Shown: positions 34,243-44,910 of the stretch, one piece after another | Layout of the letters: each line of letters begins with the position of its first letter | Numbering within the stretch: position 1 is the stretch's first letter | Assembly (NCBI RefSeq): GCF_003265705.1 | Contig: NW_020312827.1 | Coordinates: forward strand, 20,184,170-20,248,169 | Source: Callorhinus ursinus | Lineage: Eukaryota; Chordata; Mammalia; Carnivora; Otariidae | Direction of reading: 5' to 3' | DNA length: 64,000 nt | The notes under the pieces: model-generated | The model's input: only the letters and a program-made list of their open reading frames with translations | Told to the model about the DNA's origin: nothing | Databases searched by the model: none | Made by a program: the position numbers and the translations under genes

Positions 34243-35404
34243 GCTGTTAAGGAGAGGTTGTGCATAGGCTCAGGCTGAAAAATGGAGCAAAGTTCAGTAA
34301 TCTGGGAAAAGAAGGGAACCTTAACCAAAGCTTATTTAACAAGTGTTTTGTTTCAGTTGATGAGGGGGGACAAAACAGTTTCGCTAATCATTTAAGAGGT
34401 GAAGAATTGAAACTTGAAGGGTCTGTGTCTGGCCTTATCATGGGCAAAAAAGGGGGGTGTCCATGAGTCCTATCTAGGTCATATGAGGAAAAGTGGTTCT
34501 TTGCACTAAATCATTTCCAGAAACACAAAGGGTGGGAGGATTTCTTGATCTTTGTTCTTTACCAAGAACACAGGGCTCAGGTAAAACTTAACATGGTCAG
34601 TAAGAACAATTACAGAGGTAACAAGGCTGTTTGTTTAAAATCAGATCTTCCAGAAATATCCAGTTTGAATGGAATTTCTTTTAATGTTTGGACATGGTGT
34701 TTTGGCTTTTAAGTAATTGGGCATTTACATTTTTTATAGAAATCTACAACACAACACCCTTCCAGGGTGCCATTAAAATACTGCATTAACCCGACAAAGC
34801 CCTCAATTTAAATATATTATAGTGTAAAAGTAATTGTCATGGTGAGGAAACCTCTTATTTATGACCAATTCAGTAAATATTTATTAAGTGCCTACAATGT
34901 GCATCCTGCTTATTACCTACATATTTATGCAGACAAATTCCACCAACACTCAATTCCCAAAATCCAACTTTTCAAAAATCTAGCTTAAACAGCTAGTTCA
35001 AGCAACCCTACAATAAACATGATTATACACAAAAGGAACTTTGTCAAGGAAAACTGTTCCTTTTCCCCCGTTACCATATCTTCACCTGGGTTGTTTCTAT
35101 ATGAGTTGTACCAAGAGATATTTCTTAGCTGCTGGACAAAAATATCCAGGTATCTTTAGAAAATTCCTGTTAGAGAATATGCAGGCAAAGGAGCATAGGA
35201 AATCACATAAGAAATTAAAGTGATAAAAAATTAATTACAACTTAATCCCTAAAATGCTTTACAACCTATACACACAATGCACTGAGCCAACATAATAAGC
35301 AGTATAGATTTAGATAATCCATTTTTAAATATTACTTTTAAACTGTAATCTCCTTCAATTATGGAACAAGAATAAAGCATCATTAAGCATGTAACAATGG
35401 AAGG
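34243..35404. other. No confident feature; L2-like tip near 34860
   Basis: 34860-34915 has a TTCAGTAAATATTTATTAAGTGCCTACAATGTGC phrase typical of an antisense L2/MIR end. The remainder is unassigned AT-rich DNA. Confidence 0.45.
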
Positions 35405-35710
35405 GTAAACTGGCTGAGTTACATGTTAAAAAAGCACCCCCCCACCACGTAAACACTTAGGAAGGGCCCTCCTGCCTCTCCACCTACCCCCTAATTATGT
35501 TTTTCCTTCTGCTCTCTCTACCCACCACGCAGAATTATTTCAAAGGAGCTAAAGCTCTTATTTACTGAGTTACCAGAGTGTTAATCACGTCTAATGGTTT
35601 TAACACAAAAGCAGCCAAACTTTAAATGTGTTTCTTAGAGGCCATTATTGACTTGCCTCCTTTTGCCCACTTGGATTACTCCTCCCGTCTTGAAATTCTC
35701 CCGATTCCAG
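35405..35710. promoter_or_regulatory. Candidate conserved non-coding element
   Basis: A unique block with a forkhead-type GTAAACA at 35449-35455, CTAATTATG near 35491, GTTAATCACG near 35580 and a run of short AT-rich motifs up to the CCATTATTGACTTGCC stretch. It lies just left of an ERV1-type LTR and has no repeat text. Texture-based call. Confidence 0.35.
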
Positions 35711-35867
35711 TAAACTTCCCTGCCTCTATTGAAATCAGCACCTTTTTCAGTGAGTCTGTGTTGGGGTAAGAGGGTTGGGGTGCAATTTAGGAAAAGAACA
35801 GCAATAGTGCAGAGACTGTTGGCTTCAGAAAGTCACCTTATTAATCCTTATGTCACCACCACCACTG

Positions 35868-36335
35868 TAGGGAAGGAAAAAATTTTCCCCGCTACCCTCT
35901 TCAGGTTTTTCATCTGTGCTTTAAAATTAAACTGACATAAAACAGATTAACAGAAGAAAAGCATGCAGATTCATATAAATTTTATGTGACATGGGAGTCC
36001 AAGAAGTAGCAAAACCTAAATGCTTTTATACTGCATTGAACAAAGAGAGGCAATTGTGGAAAAGTAACTAAAATATTCCGGAGAGGCTAAAGGAAGATAA
36101 GAATTATTTTGACGAGGTCTGTTTGTACAGAATTCTCTCAGCTTTGGCTCCCAATTGAGGAATGTTTCTTTACTCCCAATACAAGGAGAATATCTTTCAC
36201 ATGGGAATTTTTAATCTCCTGTTTTCAGGAAGAAAAGGGAAGATTAGAATGCACTTCTCTTGCACCTGCTGTTTTTCAAGTGTCTTTAGCTCAAAATAAT
36301 CCCTATGCCAAAGTAGCATATTTTAGGGTGCATGT
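35868..36335 (-). mobile_element. ERV1-type LTR, antisense (copy 3 of 4)
   Basis: Reversed landmarks: TTTTCCCCGCTACCCTCTTCAGG, AAACTGACATAAAACAGATTAACAGAAGAAAAGCATGC, ATGTGACATGGGAGTCC, CTTGCACCTGCTGTTTTTCAAGTGTCTTTAGCTCAAAATAATCCCTATGCC. It is the best preserved of the antisense copies. Confidence 0.82.
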
Positions 36336-36859
36336 GCTGCCACTCGTTATCACCTAACACAGTGCCTGACCCATAATAGATACTCCATCAATATTTATGA
36401 AGTGAGTGGGGAGGGAGGAAAGGAGAGAGGAAGAAAAGTAGGCAGGCAGGTGATGTTACTCTTCAATAAAACGGTAGAGAACGCCCACTTCTTGGGGGGA
36501 ATTTACCAAAGAGATCAAGCAGGAAATAAAGATATGGGATGGCAAGGGAGTTCAGTCACATTTCCTATTTCCCACCTGCTCTATATTTGTTTGTCCTACA
36601 AGAGTAGATATGAGATGGTTGGTTCTAGGACACAAAAAATAGTCAGCTCTGGAAGTCTCTGCTGCCAAGCTGGTCTAAGAATTAATTGCTTTCTCTTAAA
36701 CAAATTCAGGGTCCATCAGTGCAGTGATGCATTAAGGGCCTCAGGGCTCCTTTCTCTGGACTCAAGTACTATCGTCCATCATCACTGGCTGGGGACAGTT
36801 AAGCAATACGGGAGTAAATGGAGCTGGGGTGCAGTGTTTGTTAGCTACAAACACTAGAA
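36336..36859. other. L2/MIR tip, otherwise unassigned
   Basis: 36345-36400 reads CAGTGCCTGACCCATAATAGATACTCCATCAATATTTATG, the sense 3' tip of L2 or MIR. 36402-36857 is one open + strand frame of 151 codons with no protein resemblance. Confidence 0.5.
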
Positions 36860-37120
36860 ACCACCTACAGGTCACTGTTTGGTTTTATTTCCCATTCTGC
36901 ACAATTTTCTGAGAAGGTATGGGGTAATCAGTAATTACTTAGAATATAATGGTCGCAGTTAATTGTTCCTTTTTCAACCGTGTCAAAACAACAACAACAA
37001 CAACAGTAACAAGGGAATTACGGGAATTGAGCCTGTAAATGGACTTTGTGTAGCAGGAGGCATAAAATAACACTTAGTACTTTATTTAGGAGTTGTTGTG
37101 TGGTTTTTTTTTGTTTGTTT
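36860..37120. promoter_or_regulatory. Candidate conserved non-coding element with (AAC)n
   Basis: A unique block with GGTAATCA and TAATTA (36932-36937), CAGTTAATTG near 36956, a short AAC array (about 36986-37005) and TAAAATAACACTTAGTACTTTATTTAGG at the right. No transposon text. Enhancer-like texture. Confidence 0.33.
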
Positions 37121-37599
37121 TTTTTCAAAACACTTGACCATTTACCAATATGTTATTTCTACTGAATACTCTCAGGGGACTGGCCTGGTCATTTTCTAAT
37201 CCTTCAAATCCATTAGGAAACAAAGAAGGTTGAGAGTATGTGGTGTCCCAAATTTGTCACTGTGAGTCAGTGAATGAGTGAGCTCTGCCTGTTAGACCAA
37301 CCTAACCCCTACTTCCATAGAGAAGCTGCCGCAGAGGAAGCTGAGCATGGCAAGATGTTCTTCACAGTTAAGCCTGCAAAGGCAGGTTATTGTTATTGAT
37401 CATTGTTAGTAATCCACACATTCCCCCTCACCCCACAGCTTCAAAAACAGTTAACAAATCCTGGGGCTCTTCCCAGTTTTCTGGTCCTAAGAATTAATTA
37501 TTCATAAGAAAATGTAGGCTACAAACTCAGATGTAGGAATGAACATAGGGCATTGTAGATACAGATTTGGCTATACATATTACATGATTCTGTGCATTT
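37121..37599. other. No feature recognised
   Basis: Unique sequence between the enhancer-like block and a solo LTR. Confidence 0.45.
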
Positions 37600-38169
37600 G
37601 TATATGATGTAGGAAAGACGTTAGGGTTTGAAGTTGGTAGCCAAGAAAGAATTCTTGAGATGTCTTTAGTGCAAAAAGGTGGTTTTATTAAAGCACAGGG
37701 ATAGGACCTTGGGCAGAAAGAGCTGCCCTGGGGTCCTGAGGAGTGGCGCATTATATACTTTCAAGTTGGGAGAGGGTTAGGGATAGCTTTGGAAGCAAGG
37801 ATTCCAGTACCTTGAAGCTCTAGCTATTGTTAGGAAAAGGTCATTTGCTACTGTTTAATGAAACCTGAATCATGAGACCCTTCAGATATATATCAGTGGG
37901 TCATATGCTTGGGAGATGATAGCCAACATGTATCTTGGGAGTAGAGATAAAGGAAGTTTCCAAAGGAATTTTTAAATGTTAAACTAGACTTACAGGAACC
38001 TGGAGGGTCAGGCTGAGATTGCCTTTTGCCCTTAGCAAAGTATTAACATCTAGGCAGCTGAGTCCCTAGAGGAATGTCATTCTGCCTGTTTCAAGGACTT
38101 GTCAATGGGATGTAGGTAGTAAGGAAATTTAATAATTTTTCTTCTGCCTTTGTTTCCCACATCAGTATA
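37600..38169 (-). mobile_element. Solo ERV1-type LTR, antisense, with 5-bp duplication
   Basis: The LTR spans 37605-38164 (560 bp) and begins and ends with the inverted pair TGATGT...ACATCA (TG...CA). It is flanked on both sides by GTATA (37600-37604, 38165-38169). On the minus strand a TATA box TATATAA (37750-37756) precedes a polyadenylation signal AATAAA (37684-37689) by about 65 bases, giving a normal U3-R-U5 layout. No internal viral sequence is present, so it is a recombined solo LTR. It is unrelated in text to the four-copy LTR family. Confidence 0.92.
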
Positions 38170-38208
38170 TATACAAACACACACACACGCACACACACTC
38201 ACACATCT
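38170..38208. repeat. Imperfect (CA)n microsatellite
   Basis: CA repeats with ACG and CTC interruptions directly beside the solo LTR. Confidence 0.85.
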
Positions 38209-38289
38209 TTTAAGTCATGACATACCAATCTAACAACCCAGGCTACAAAGTCAAAAATATGGATGTAAATGACATCTTCCCAATATATT

Positions 38290-38530
38290 CCTGTGTAAAA
38301 ATCTTTCCAGTTCTAATTGTAATGGGAGGCCTCAGTAAAGCATTTTCTCTTTATAACACTCTGTGGCTCCAACCTTTTAAATAATGTATTTAAGAGCTGT
38401 GTTCCTGTTGTAAGCATTAATTTCTTGTTAACATCTTGCACTTTTCCAATTAATGATGTGCCTATCCAAACTGCATTCAGTCCCTGAAACTTCAAGAGCT
38501 CATCCCCTGCTAATTGAGAGGGTGATAGTT
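38290..38530. promoter_or_regulatory. Candidate conserved non-coding element
   Basis: Unique AT-rich block with CCAATTAATGATG (38445-38457), TAAGCATTAATTTC and GCTAATTGAGAGG. Repeat-free. Short, texture-based call. Confidence 0.3.
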
Positions 38531-38884
38531 AGGGTGGTGAGAGGGGAAGTGATATGATGAATGGTCTATAAAACAGAAAAATCTGCCCCTATTCCTTTTA
38601 GCAAAATTTTAACCATCTGTGCATGGAATGGCTCTTCCCAAGTGCCATACTGATTCTTAAAATTTTTGTTCTAGGAAGTCTGAAGAGGAGCAGAAGGTAG
38701 AGATATCTACATATACCAAGAAAAGCAGATTTTAAACATCTCCATGAAAAGATAGAGGTAATCCCTTGATGAGAAGTATGCTAATTTTAAAAAATCTGAC
38801 AATATAATCAAATTATTCCAATACAAAAAGAGAGAAGGCTCTACAGAAATGTGTTATTAATAAAAAGTCCAGAATCCTAGAATT
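38531..38884. other. No feature recognised
   Basis: AT-rich unassigned DNA. Confidence 0.45.
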
Positions 38885-39092
38885 ATGTTGTCTAATATGG
38901 TAACTATTGGCCATATATGGTTATTTAAAGTTAAGTTAAAATTAATCAAAATTTAAACATCAGCCCCTTAGTTGCACTAGTCAGATTTCAAGGGCTCAAT
39001 AGCCATATATGACTAGTGGCTATTGTTCTGGGCAATGCAGACACAGAACATTTTCAACATCACAGAAAGTTCTATTTGATAACACTGTTCTA
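38885..39092 (+). mobile_element. hAT-like MITE fossil (same family as 21.5 kb)
   Basis: It has the start TGTTGTCTAATATGGTAACTATTGGCC, the middle TTAAAGTTAAGTTAAAATTAA, and the end GATTTCAAGGGCTCAATAGCCATATATGACTAGTGGC with a TATTTGATAACACTGTTC terminus. Non-coding. Confidence 0.78.
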
Positions 39093-39439
39093 TAACATGG
39101 GGATTTTTCTAGAACTACTTCAAAATCTGGATGAATCATAAAAGGTTAAATAAATCAGTTTGCAACCCACATTAAGCTAAATCATGGTACTAAGTGAACT
39201 TTGAGTTTTATCATGACATCAGTGTCTTTGAGACATTCATAAGAAGGCAAAAATACCAAATGAAAATAAAAATTTTTAATGAAAAAGATTCTAGAAATTA
39301 CAGACTAATAAAATTCATGCATTTTACTGACACACACATACTAATAGCTAATGAGAATGTTGGTATAGTCACAAAGAAGAATGTGGTGATTCTTAAGAAC
39401 CAGCATGAGCTTAAGACAAAATATACTCCCTTCTCTTTT

Positions 39440-40935
39440 TGATAAGGAAATTTGGTGAGAGAATGCAATCTTACCAAAGACTTCAGCAAAGCTGTAACAA
39501 AGCTTTTAGGACACCCTTGTGGGCAAAATGAAGAAATGTTTGCTGGCTAATAATACTGTTATGTGTTTTCACAAAAGGAAGGACACTGGAACCTAAATGA
39601 TATTGATTAAAGTACCCATGTCTGTCTGGAGGGAGGTCCTGAATGACAGACCTAAGGGTCTAGTTCTTGGTTCTATCCTATTCAATAACTTTATCTAAAG
39701 TTTAGATTAAGACATAAATGTCATACTTATCAAATGAAAGATGACAGAAATTTTCGCTGGAGGACAGAATCAAGCCATAAGAGATTCTTAAGGGAATGAA
39801 AATAAAAGAGAGAGAGAGATGAAAAGTGACATGATAACATTTAGCAGGAATAAAAGTCAGATACTCTATTTAGTATTCTGGGATATTTCATCAGTTTGTA
39901 CCACTACTTAAAGTGAGGTTCAGTAGGTCAAGTCCAGAAGGCTCTAGTTGATCTTGTGCTCTCTATAAGCCACAGATATCTGCTTCATTTTATTCATCAA
40001 ATTGTAATTTGAAGTTGCCTTGAGAGAACTACCCTGGTAAGATCAAGAGAAGTCACATTCACCCCAGATTCTCTACAGTTCAGGTAGAGGGAGAGCCAGA
40101 GTCTTATAGCCCAGCCAGTAGGGAAAGAGGGAGCATCACAGGTGGGAGGTTGCCTAAGGAAGCCCTCCTCAAAATCTCCAGGCTTTATGTTCTGTGCTAA
40201 GTCTCTCATGGTTTCATCTCCTCATTACTCTTCTAAAAGAATTTCATCATAGTCTTAACTACCACAATATCAATATATTTCCCTTTAAGATCATTGGAAA
40301 GACATTCTTTTGAGAGAATGCATTGCTTTTCCTGTACCCTTTCTCTTCTGGAAGTCATATTTAAAGGAAATACTAAAGACCTAAGGTGGATCTTGAGAAA
40401 GGTGGCTAGGAGAATAAAAGATTCAGGAAAAAAATTTCTCAATTCAATTCAACATAGACAAAAAGGAAGAAAGAGAGTGGAAATGCACACAAATTAATAT
40501 GCTAATTGACATGTTATAAATTCCAAATGCAAGAAGGAAATAAAGTGCTTTGGAATTGTCTTTTATGTAAGGAATAGAGATTTTTATTTAGCCTCTAGAA
40601 AAGACTGATAGAGGACATGATAGTGAGCTTCAGCTATTTGGAGGGCAATTATATGAAAGATGAATTAAATCTATTCTGTGTTACTCCAGAGGATAGGATG
40701 AGGGCCACTGGGTAGAAGTTATGGGAAGCATATTTCAACTCAATAGAAAGGATTTCCTAATAATTAGTTCTGTCCTAAAGTGAAATGAGATCCCTCAATA
40801 GAGCAATCATCATTCTCGTTGGGATGTTCAACAGAAGCCATATGTCGGTGGCACTTGGGAAACTCCTGCTACTGGCAGAAGATTGAACCAAATGATCTTT
40901 AAGAACCTTTCTACTTCTGAAAGTATATGAGTCTG
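39440..40935 (+). mobile_element. CR1/L3 LINE fossil, about 1.5 kb
   Basis: Sense-strand CR1 text can be followed: a CTTCAGCAAAGCTGTAACAAAGC palm-domain region near 39480, GTCTGTCTGGAGGGAGGTCC near 39620, GGTTCTATCCTATTCAATAACTTTATC near 39670, the CTTATCAAATGAAAGATGACAG stretch near 39728, and AAGGTGGCTAGGAGAATAAAAG near 40400. The 3' end runs from AGCCTCTAGAAAAGACTGATAGAGGACATGATAG (40590) through TTGGAGGGCAATTATATGAAAG to ACCAAATGATCTTTAAGAACC (40890). About 39990-40290 fits poorly and may be an insertion. The reading frame is destroyed. Confidence 0.7.
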
Positions 40936-41474
40936 TTTTCTACTTCCTCTCACCTGCTAGGTGGAAAACTAAGGAGTGGCCTGGTTACTCAATATAGGAT
41001 CATAAATCAGACTTTCCACTGTTTTCTACCCCCTCACTGTCTCAAAGCAAGATAATGTAGCTACCCTCTCAAAGCCTGCAATGTGGGGGAGTTCATGATG
41101 TATTAGACTATTTCTGTGTCTTGGCTTTTCTTGGCTTTTATATAGACAACTTAATTTGTCTCACTTTCCCTCCTCTCTTGAATACTACACATAACATTTG
41201 TTTAACCCTTTTCTAAGCATTAAATGTACTATTGAAAGCACAAGGAGAGCTTATAGTACAAAATACAATGCAAACTAAGATACATGTGGCAATTTGGGAC
41301 TTTAAGTGTTTGATTCAAACAAACATTTGTAGAGTAATTTCTTGGAGATGTATATTCGATTACTTATAAAATATCTTTATTTTCTTAAAAATGGCACCTA
41401 ATGAAGGATTTAGCTGAAGTACTAAGATTCTTAATGTAAGGTTTGAGATTCTATTTCATTCAAAGTAATCTTTA
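40936..41474. other. No feature recognised
   Basis: AT-rich unassigned DNA. Confidence 0.45.
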
Positions 41475-41620
41475 ACACCTACTATTTATAAGGTTTATTG
41501 CTAATCACTATGGAAAATACAAAGATGAATAAAGATAAAGCCCCTGCCATGAAGAAGGTTATAGTCTAATGATATGCAAATAATTAAAACCTCTATAGAG
41601 TTACATGTCTTTTAGAGAGA
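41475..41620 (-). mobile_element. LINE-2 3' part, antisense
   Basis: It contains GGAAAATACAAAGATGAATAAAGATAAAGCCCCTGCCATGAAGAAGG and TTATAGTCTAATG, the antisense L2 order. Short and diverged. Confidence 0.7.
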
Positions 41621-41829
41621 AAGTTCAAAACTGGCCAGGTATTATCAAAGCAGATTTCATCCAAGAGAAGAGCAAAAAGCCATACCATAAAGGGCCATTA
41701 ATGCAGGAATAATCCATTTGTTCTTTGCTCAATAGATGTAAAGAAGTCAATAAAGACATTTGTACAGGAGTCTCATAACAGGAATTATATTTAGGGAAAA
41801 TTAATCAGGCAGTAATGTATATACTAGTT

Positions 41830-41877
41830 AGAAGAAGGAACAAACTTAAAAAAAAAAAAAGAAGAAGGAACAAACTT
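41830..41877 (+). mobile_element. Poly(A)-only retrotransposition scar
   Basis: An 18-bp sequence AGAAGAAGGAACAAACTT at 41830-41847 is repeated at 41860-41877, separated by a run of 12 A and nothing else. This is the layout of an L1-type insertion (target duplication plus poly(A) tail) with no element body. The bottom-strand nick site inferred at the left edge is TTCT/AA, close to the L1 endonuclease consensus TTTT/AA. A tandem duplication with A-tract growth is an alternative. Confidence 0.7.
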
Positions 41878-42359
41878 GTTGATTCTTGTTAAAGGGAAAC
41901 TACATGAATGAAGTTAAGAGTGGAAGGCTAAACTGAAGACATCATGTGGTTCAATCAATAGCATTTGGAAGTTGATAGGAAGTGATTGGAGAAGTCCATG
42001 AACTTAAAATGGAGAGGATGGATTAAGAGAATTTCCAGGCATCATAAGCTTAAATAAGTATAAAGAACTTGCTGATGGGGTATGCAGGTGGTAAGGGAAA
42101 TTTCAGAGAAAAAGATCCAGAGTGTGAAGTACAGTTAATCTAATCCAGTGTTTCATCTTGGTAGTTTAAGTGAAGATGGCAACCATTGGCACTGACAGGA
42201 GGGAGTATTGGTGGAAAGTTGAGTTCCCAAGTATGAAAACAGAATATCAAGTTAACTGTGTGGGAAATGGGAGGGAGATAGTTAAGCGGGGAAGAAGAAA
42301 GAAATCCAATTATTAAGAGATCTGGAGAGAACCTAAGAGACTGGATATATTAATCATGT
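41878..42359. other. No feature recognised
   Basis: Unassigned purine-rich DNA between the scar and an LTR. Confidence 0.4.
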
Positions 42360-42880
42360 CTGTTTATATTCTGTATTTTCTGATGCTCAGACATCTGGGG
42401 CCTTGCAACTCTTTGAGAGATGGTCTCCCCCAGCTAGCTAATTCCTAGAGACTATAAAAGACTCTTCTGAAAGTGCTCCTTTCATAGGAAAACCAACCCA
42501 TCCAAAACCCATTCCCCTTAATCACTTCCTATATCTGTCCCTTACACTCTAGGCCAAGATCTACCAGCCCTAATCACCCCACGGCTAGGTACCAGACAAC
42601 TCAGGACAACCTCTACCCTCCAGAGCCTGCAGAAATTATTCAAACTAGCCAGTCCCAAACTGCTTGCTCTGCTTCTCCCTCTCCTTCCCATAGAAACCAC
42701 AATAAGGGCTCTTGCCCATGTTTTTCCTGTTGTCTCCTAATTGATCCCAGTGTCTCCCTGTGTGGCACTGCATAGTGTGGCACACTTCTTTCTCTTGGGA
42801 ACTATGAGTAACTCTTTTCAATGGCAGTTGTCTCCTGACCTTATGGCCTCACCACACATAAGTAGTAATAAAACCAACAT
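42360..42880 (+). mobile_element. ERV1-type LTR, sense
   Basis: It has CTGATGCTCAGACATCTGGGGCCTTGC near the start, a C-rich middle, and the 3' series CACAATAAGGGCTCTTGCCC, CCTGTTGTCTCC...CCAGTGTCTCCC and TTTCTCTTGGGAACTATGAG typical of ERV1 U5. Boundaries are approximate, and a target duplication was not certain. It appears solo. Confidence 0.7.
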
Positions 42881-43144
42881 TTTAAAACACTAGAGATGAC
42901 TAAAATGAGAAAAGAGAAAGGTATAAGTAGATAGTAAGAATGTCAAAAGGGGGCATAATTTTGAATGAAGACATTAAAGGCAGAGATCACAGCTTGTCAG
43001 GAAGATTGGAAAGGCTTTATAAAATAGAACTGTCCCTTGAGAAGCACAAGGAAGGTTGAACTTGATGTTGGAAGAAATATACCAAACTCCAACTTGTTTC
43101 CAAACTTCTAGGGAACACCAAGGGATTATAAGAGTAAGAAGTTA
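42881..43144. other. No feature recognised
   Basis: Unassigned sequence. Confidence 0.4.
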
Positions 43145-43216
43145 ACCAGATATTTATCTAGTACTTATTTCTCTTATGGGAGCAATCTGTGGTTTAAATT
43201 AAACCTCAGTAGGAGC
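43145..43216 (+). repeat. Direct repeat A (72 bp), diverged pair
   Basis: It aligns without gaps to 43800-43871; 57 of 72 bases match by hand count (about 79%). The shared core includes ACCAGATATTTAT and TTAAATTAAA.CTCAGTAG.AGC. The family is unknown: possibly an old LTR or local duplication. Confidence 0.75.
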
Positions 43217-43251
43217 TTCAACAATGTGTGTGTAGATTAAGTAAGATTTAA

Positions 43252-43269
43252 AACCCCCTGCAGGGGGTT
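43252..43269. other. Perfect 18-bp palindrome
   Basis: AACCCCCTGCAGGGGGTT is fully self-complementary and sits 36 bases right of direct repeat A. One such palindrome in 64 kb is only mildly unexpected. Confidence 0.6.
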
Positions 43270-43799
43270 ACCAGCAACAGAGTAATGTGAAAGGAAATCT
43301 CAGTTTCAGTTATTATGACCAGAGGCAAAGGGTTTGGAAGTAGGTTTCTAAATGACAACACAGTAGGGTGAAAAATGGTGGCAGACACTGTTGCATTAGT
43401 AGGACAAGAGTATGGAAAGAGATAAGTGTATGGAAAGAGATGGAAGGGGGAAGGGCTGGTACCTGTGGTTCAACTATCCATAAGAAGGACTACAAAGAAA
43501 GGGGTTCATGGTGCCGCAGGGAGTATACCAGGTAAGCATAACTTCAACCCTAGAGGAATTTGGAGGACAATTCGGTAAAAAGTGTGCCATGTAGGATCTC
43601 TGTGATCCCAAATAGGCCTCCCCAAATGATAGTTTAAGACCAAGGAGAGTACTTTCTAACACTTTAAATCCAAGTGGAGCCCTGAGACTATTTGTTTATG
43701 GGTATAAATACAATGTAGATATCATCTTTGCTTAGTGGTGACCCTAGTTGGGATCGGAGGAGTTGAACTTGTAGAAAACAAAAAAGACATTGCACAGTC

Positions 43800-43871
43800 A
43801 CCAGATATTTATTTGGTATTTATTTACCATGTGGGGGCGATTTGAAGCTTAAATTAAAGCTCAGTAGAAGC
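43800..43871 (+). repeat. Direct repeat B (72 bp), diverged pair
   Basis: Partner of 43145-43216, 655 bases downstream, same orientation and no indels. Confidence 0.75.
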
Positions 43872-44221
43872 ACCAGCTATGATGCCATAAGGATGTATTT
43901 AGCTTAGAGGGTTTTTGTTTTTAATCTCCAAAAGGGAAAAACAAAAATTTCATGAAAAATAACCTTCTTTCCATTTCAGCCCCTATTCTATCTCCAAATA
44001 TATAACTGATATTAAAAAATAAATGTAATGCATCAGAATATTTAGAGAAAGTCCAGGGAATGAAGAAAAAGAAGGGCAAGGTAGGCAGATCAGGAGTGCC
44101 AAATGGTTCATGGGCAGAGCAGGTTGAGATATGAAGTAGGATGCTCAGGGAGGTCTTACTAAGGAAAGACCTGAAGAAATGCTTAAAGTAGGTGAGGGTA
44201 TGAGCAAGTGGCTATAAGGGA
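43872..44221. other. No feature recognised
   Basis: Unassigned sequence right of direct repeat B. Confidence 0.4.
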
Positions 44222-44440
44222 GAAGCACTTTCTAGATGCCAGGCACTTTGTAAAATGCTTTATAGGTATGAGCTCATTTTCATCCCTATGAAACATTTAC
44301 TGCCATTATCAACACTTGACAGATGTGGAAATGGAGCAGAGAGAGTGTAACTTGCTTTGCCAAGTGCACAGAGCTAGTAAAGGACAGAGTTGGTGTGGGG
44401 ACCAAGCAGTCTTATCGTTAAAGCCATTGCTTCTTTCAAA
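44222..44440 (-). mobile_element. MIR, antisense
   Basis: Antisense MIR order: GATGCCAGGCACTTTGTAAAATGC, GAGCTCATTTTCATCC, CAGATGTGGAAATGGAGCAGAG, AGTGCACAGAGCTAGTAAAGG, then the CAGTCTTATCGTTAAAGCC end. Confidence 0.85.
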
Positions 44441-44784
44441 GCTCCTTCTTCCCCTTTAAGCTCCAACCTGAATTTTACCACAATCCACCCTGCTATGTGG
44501 AAGGAGGAAACTCCAGAGAATGCCAGCAAGTTGGTTACAGATATGTTAGTGCTTTGTCAGTTCACAACCTCTACCACAAAGAAGGAAAAGGAAGACTTGA
44601 GCACCAGAAAGAGAACCCCATAGCGAGGTTGTAGCCTTCAGGGCAGTGACGTCACCCCTGTGAATGTTGCCCACTTGGGGTCCTGGAATGTCCCTGGAAG
44701 GAGGCAGAGAGGAGGTGAGCCTAAGTGAGGACTTCTCCTTAGTCTCTCAGAATACCCCATTTCCTCGGTTCTAAGGGACTGCCC

Positions 44785-44910
44785 ATTCATTCATTCTGCA
44801 ATGGCAGACTGCCTCCTGTGTTCACTGTACCAGGCTGCAGGTACACACAACAGACATGGCCCCTATGCCCATGGTACTTCCAGTCCAGAGGGGAGGAGAG
44901 AGTGAGGAGG
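44785..44910 (-). mobile_element. LINE-2 3' end, antisense
   Basis: ATTCATTCATTCTGCAATGG start, then GTACCAGGCTGCAGGTACAC and CATGGCCCCTATGCCCATGG. Short. Confidence 0.65.

Noticed and set aside
36402..36857. 151-codon + strand open frame
   Set aside because: No protein character that I recognise, no repeat or splice context, and composition explains the length.
18741..38208. AC/CA arrays as CRISPR or satellite arrays
   Set aside because: Simple dinucleotide microsatellites without spacers, in a mammalian genome.
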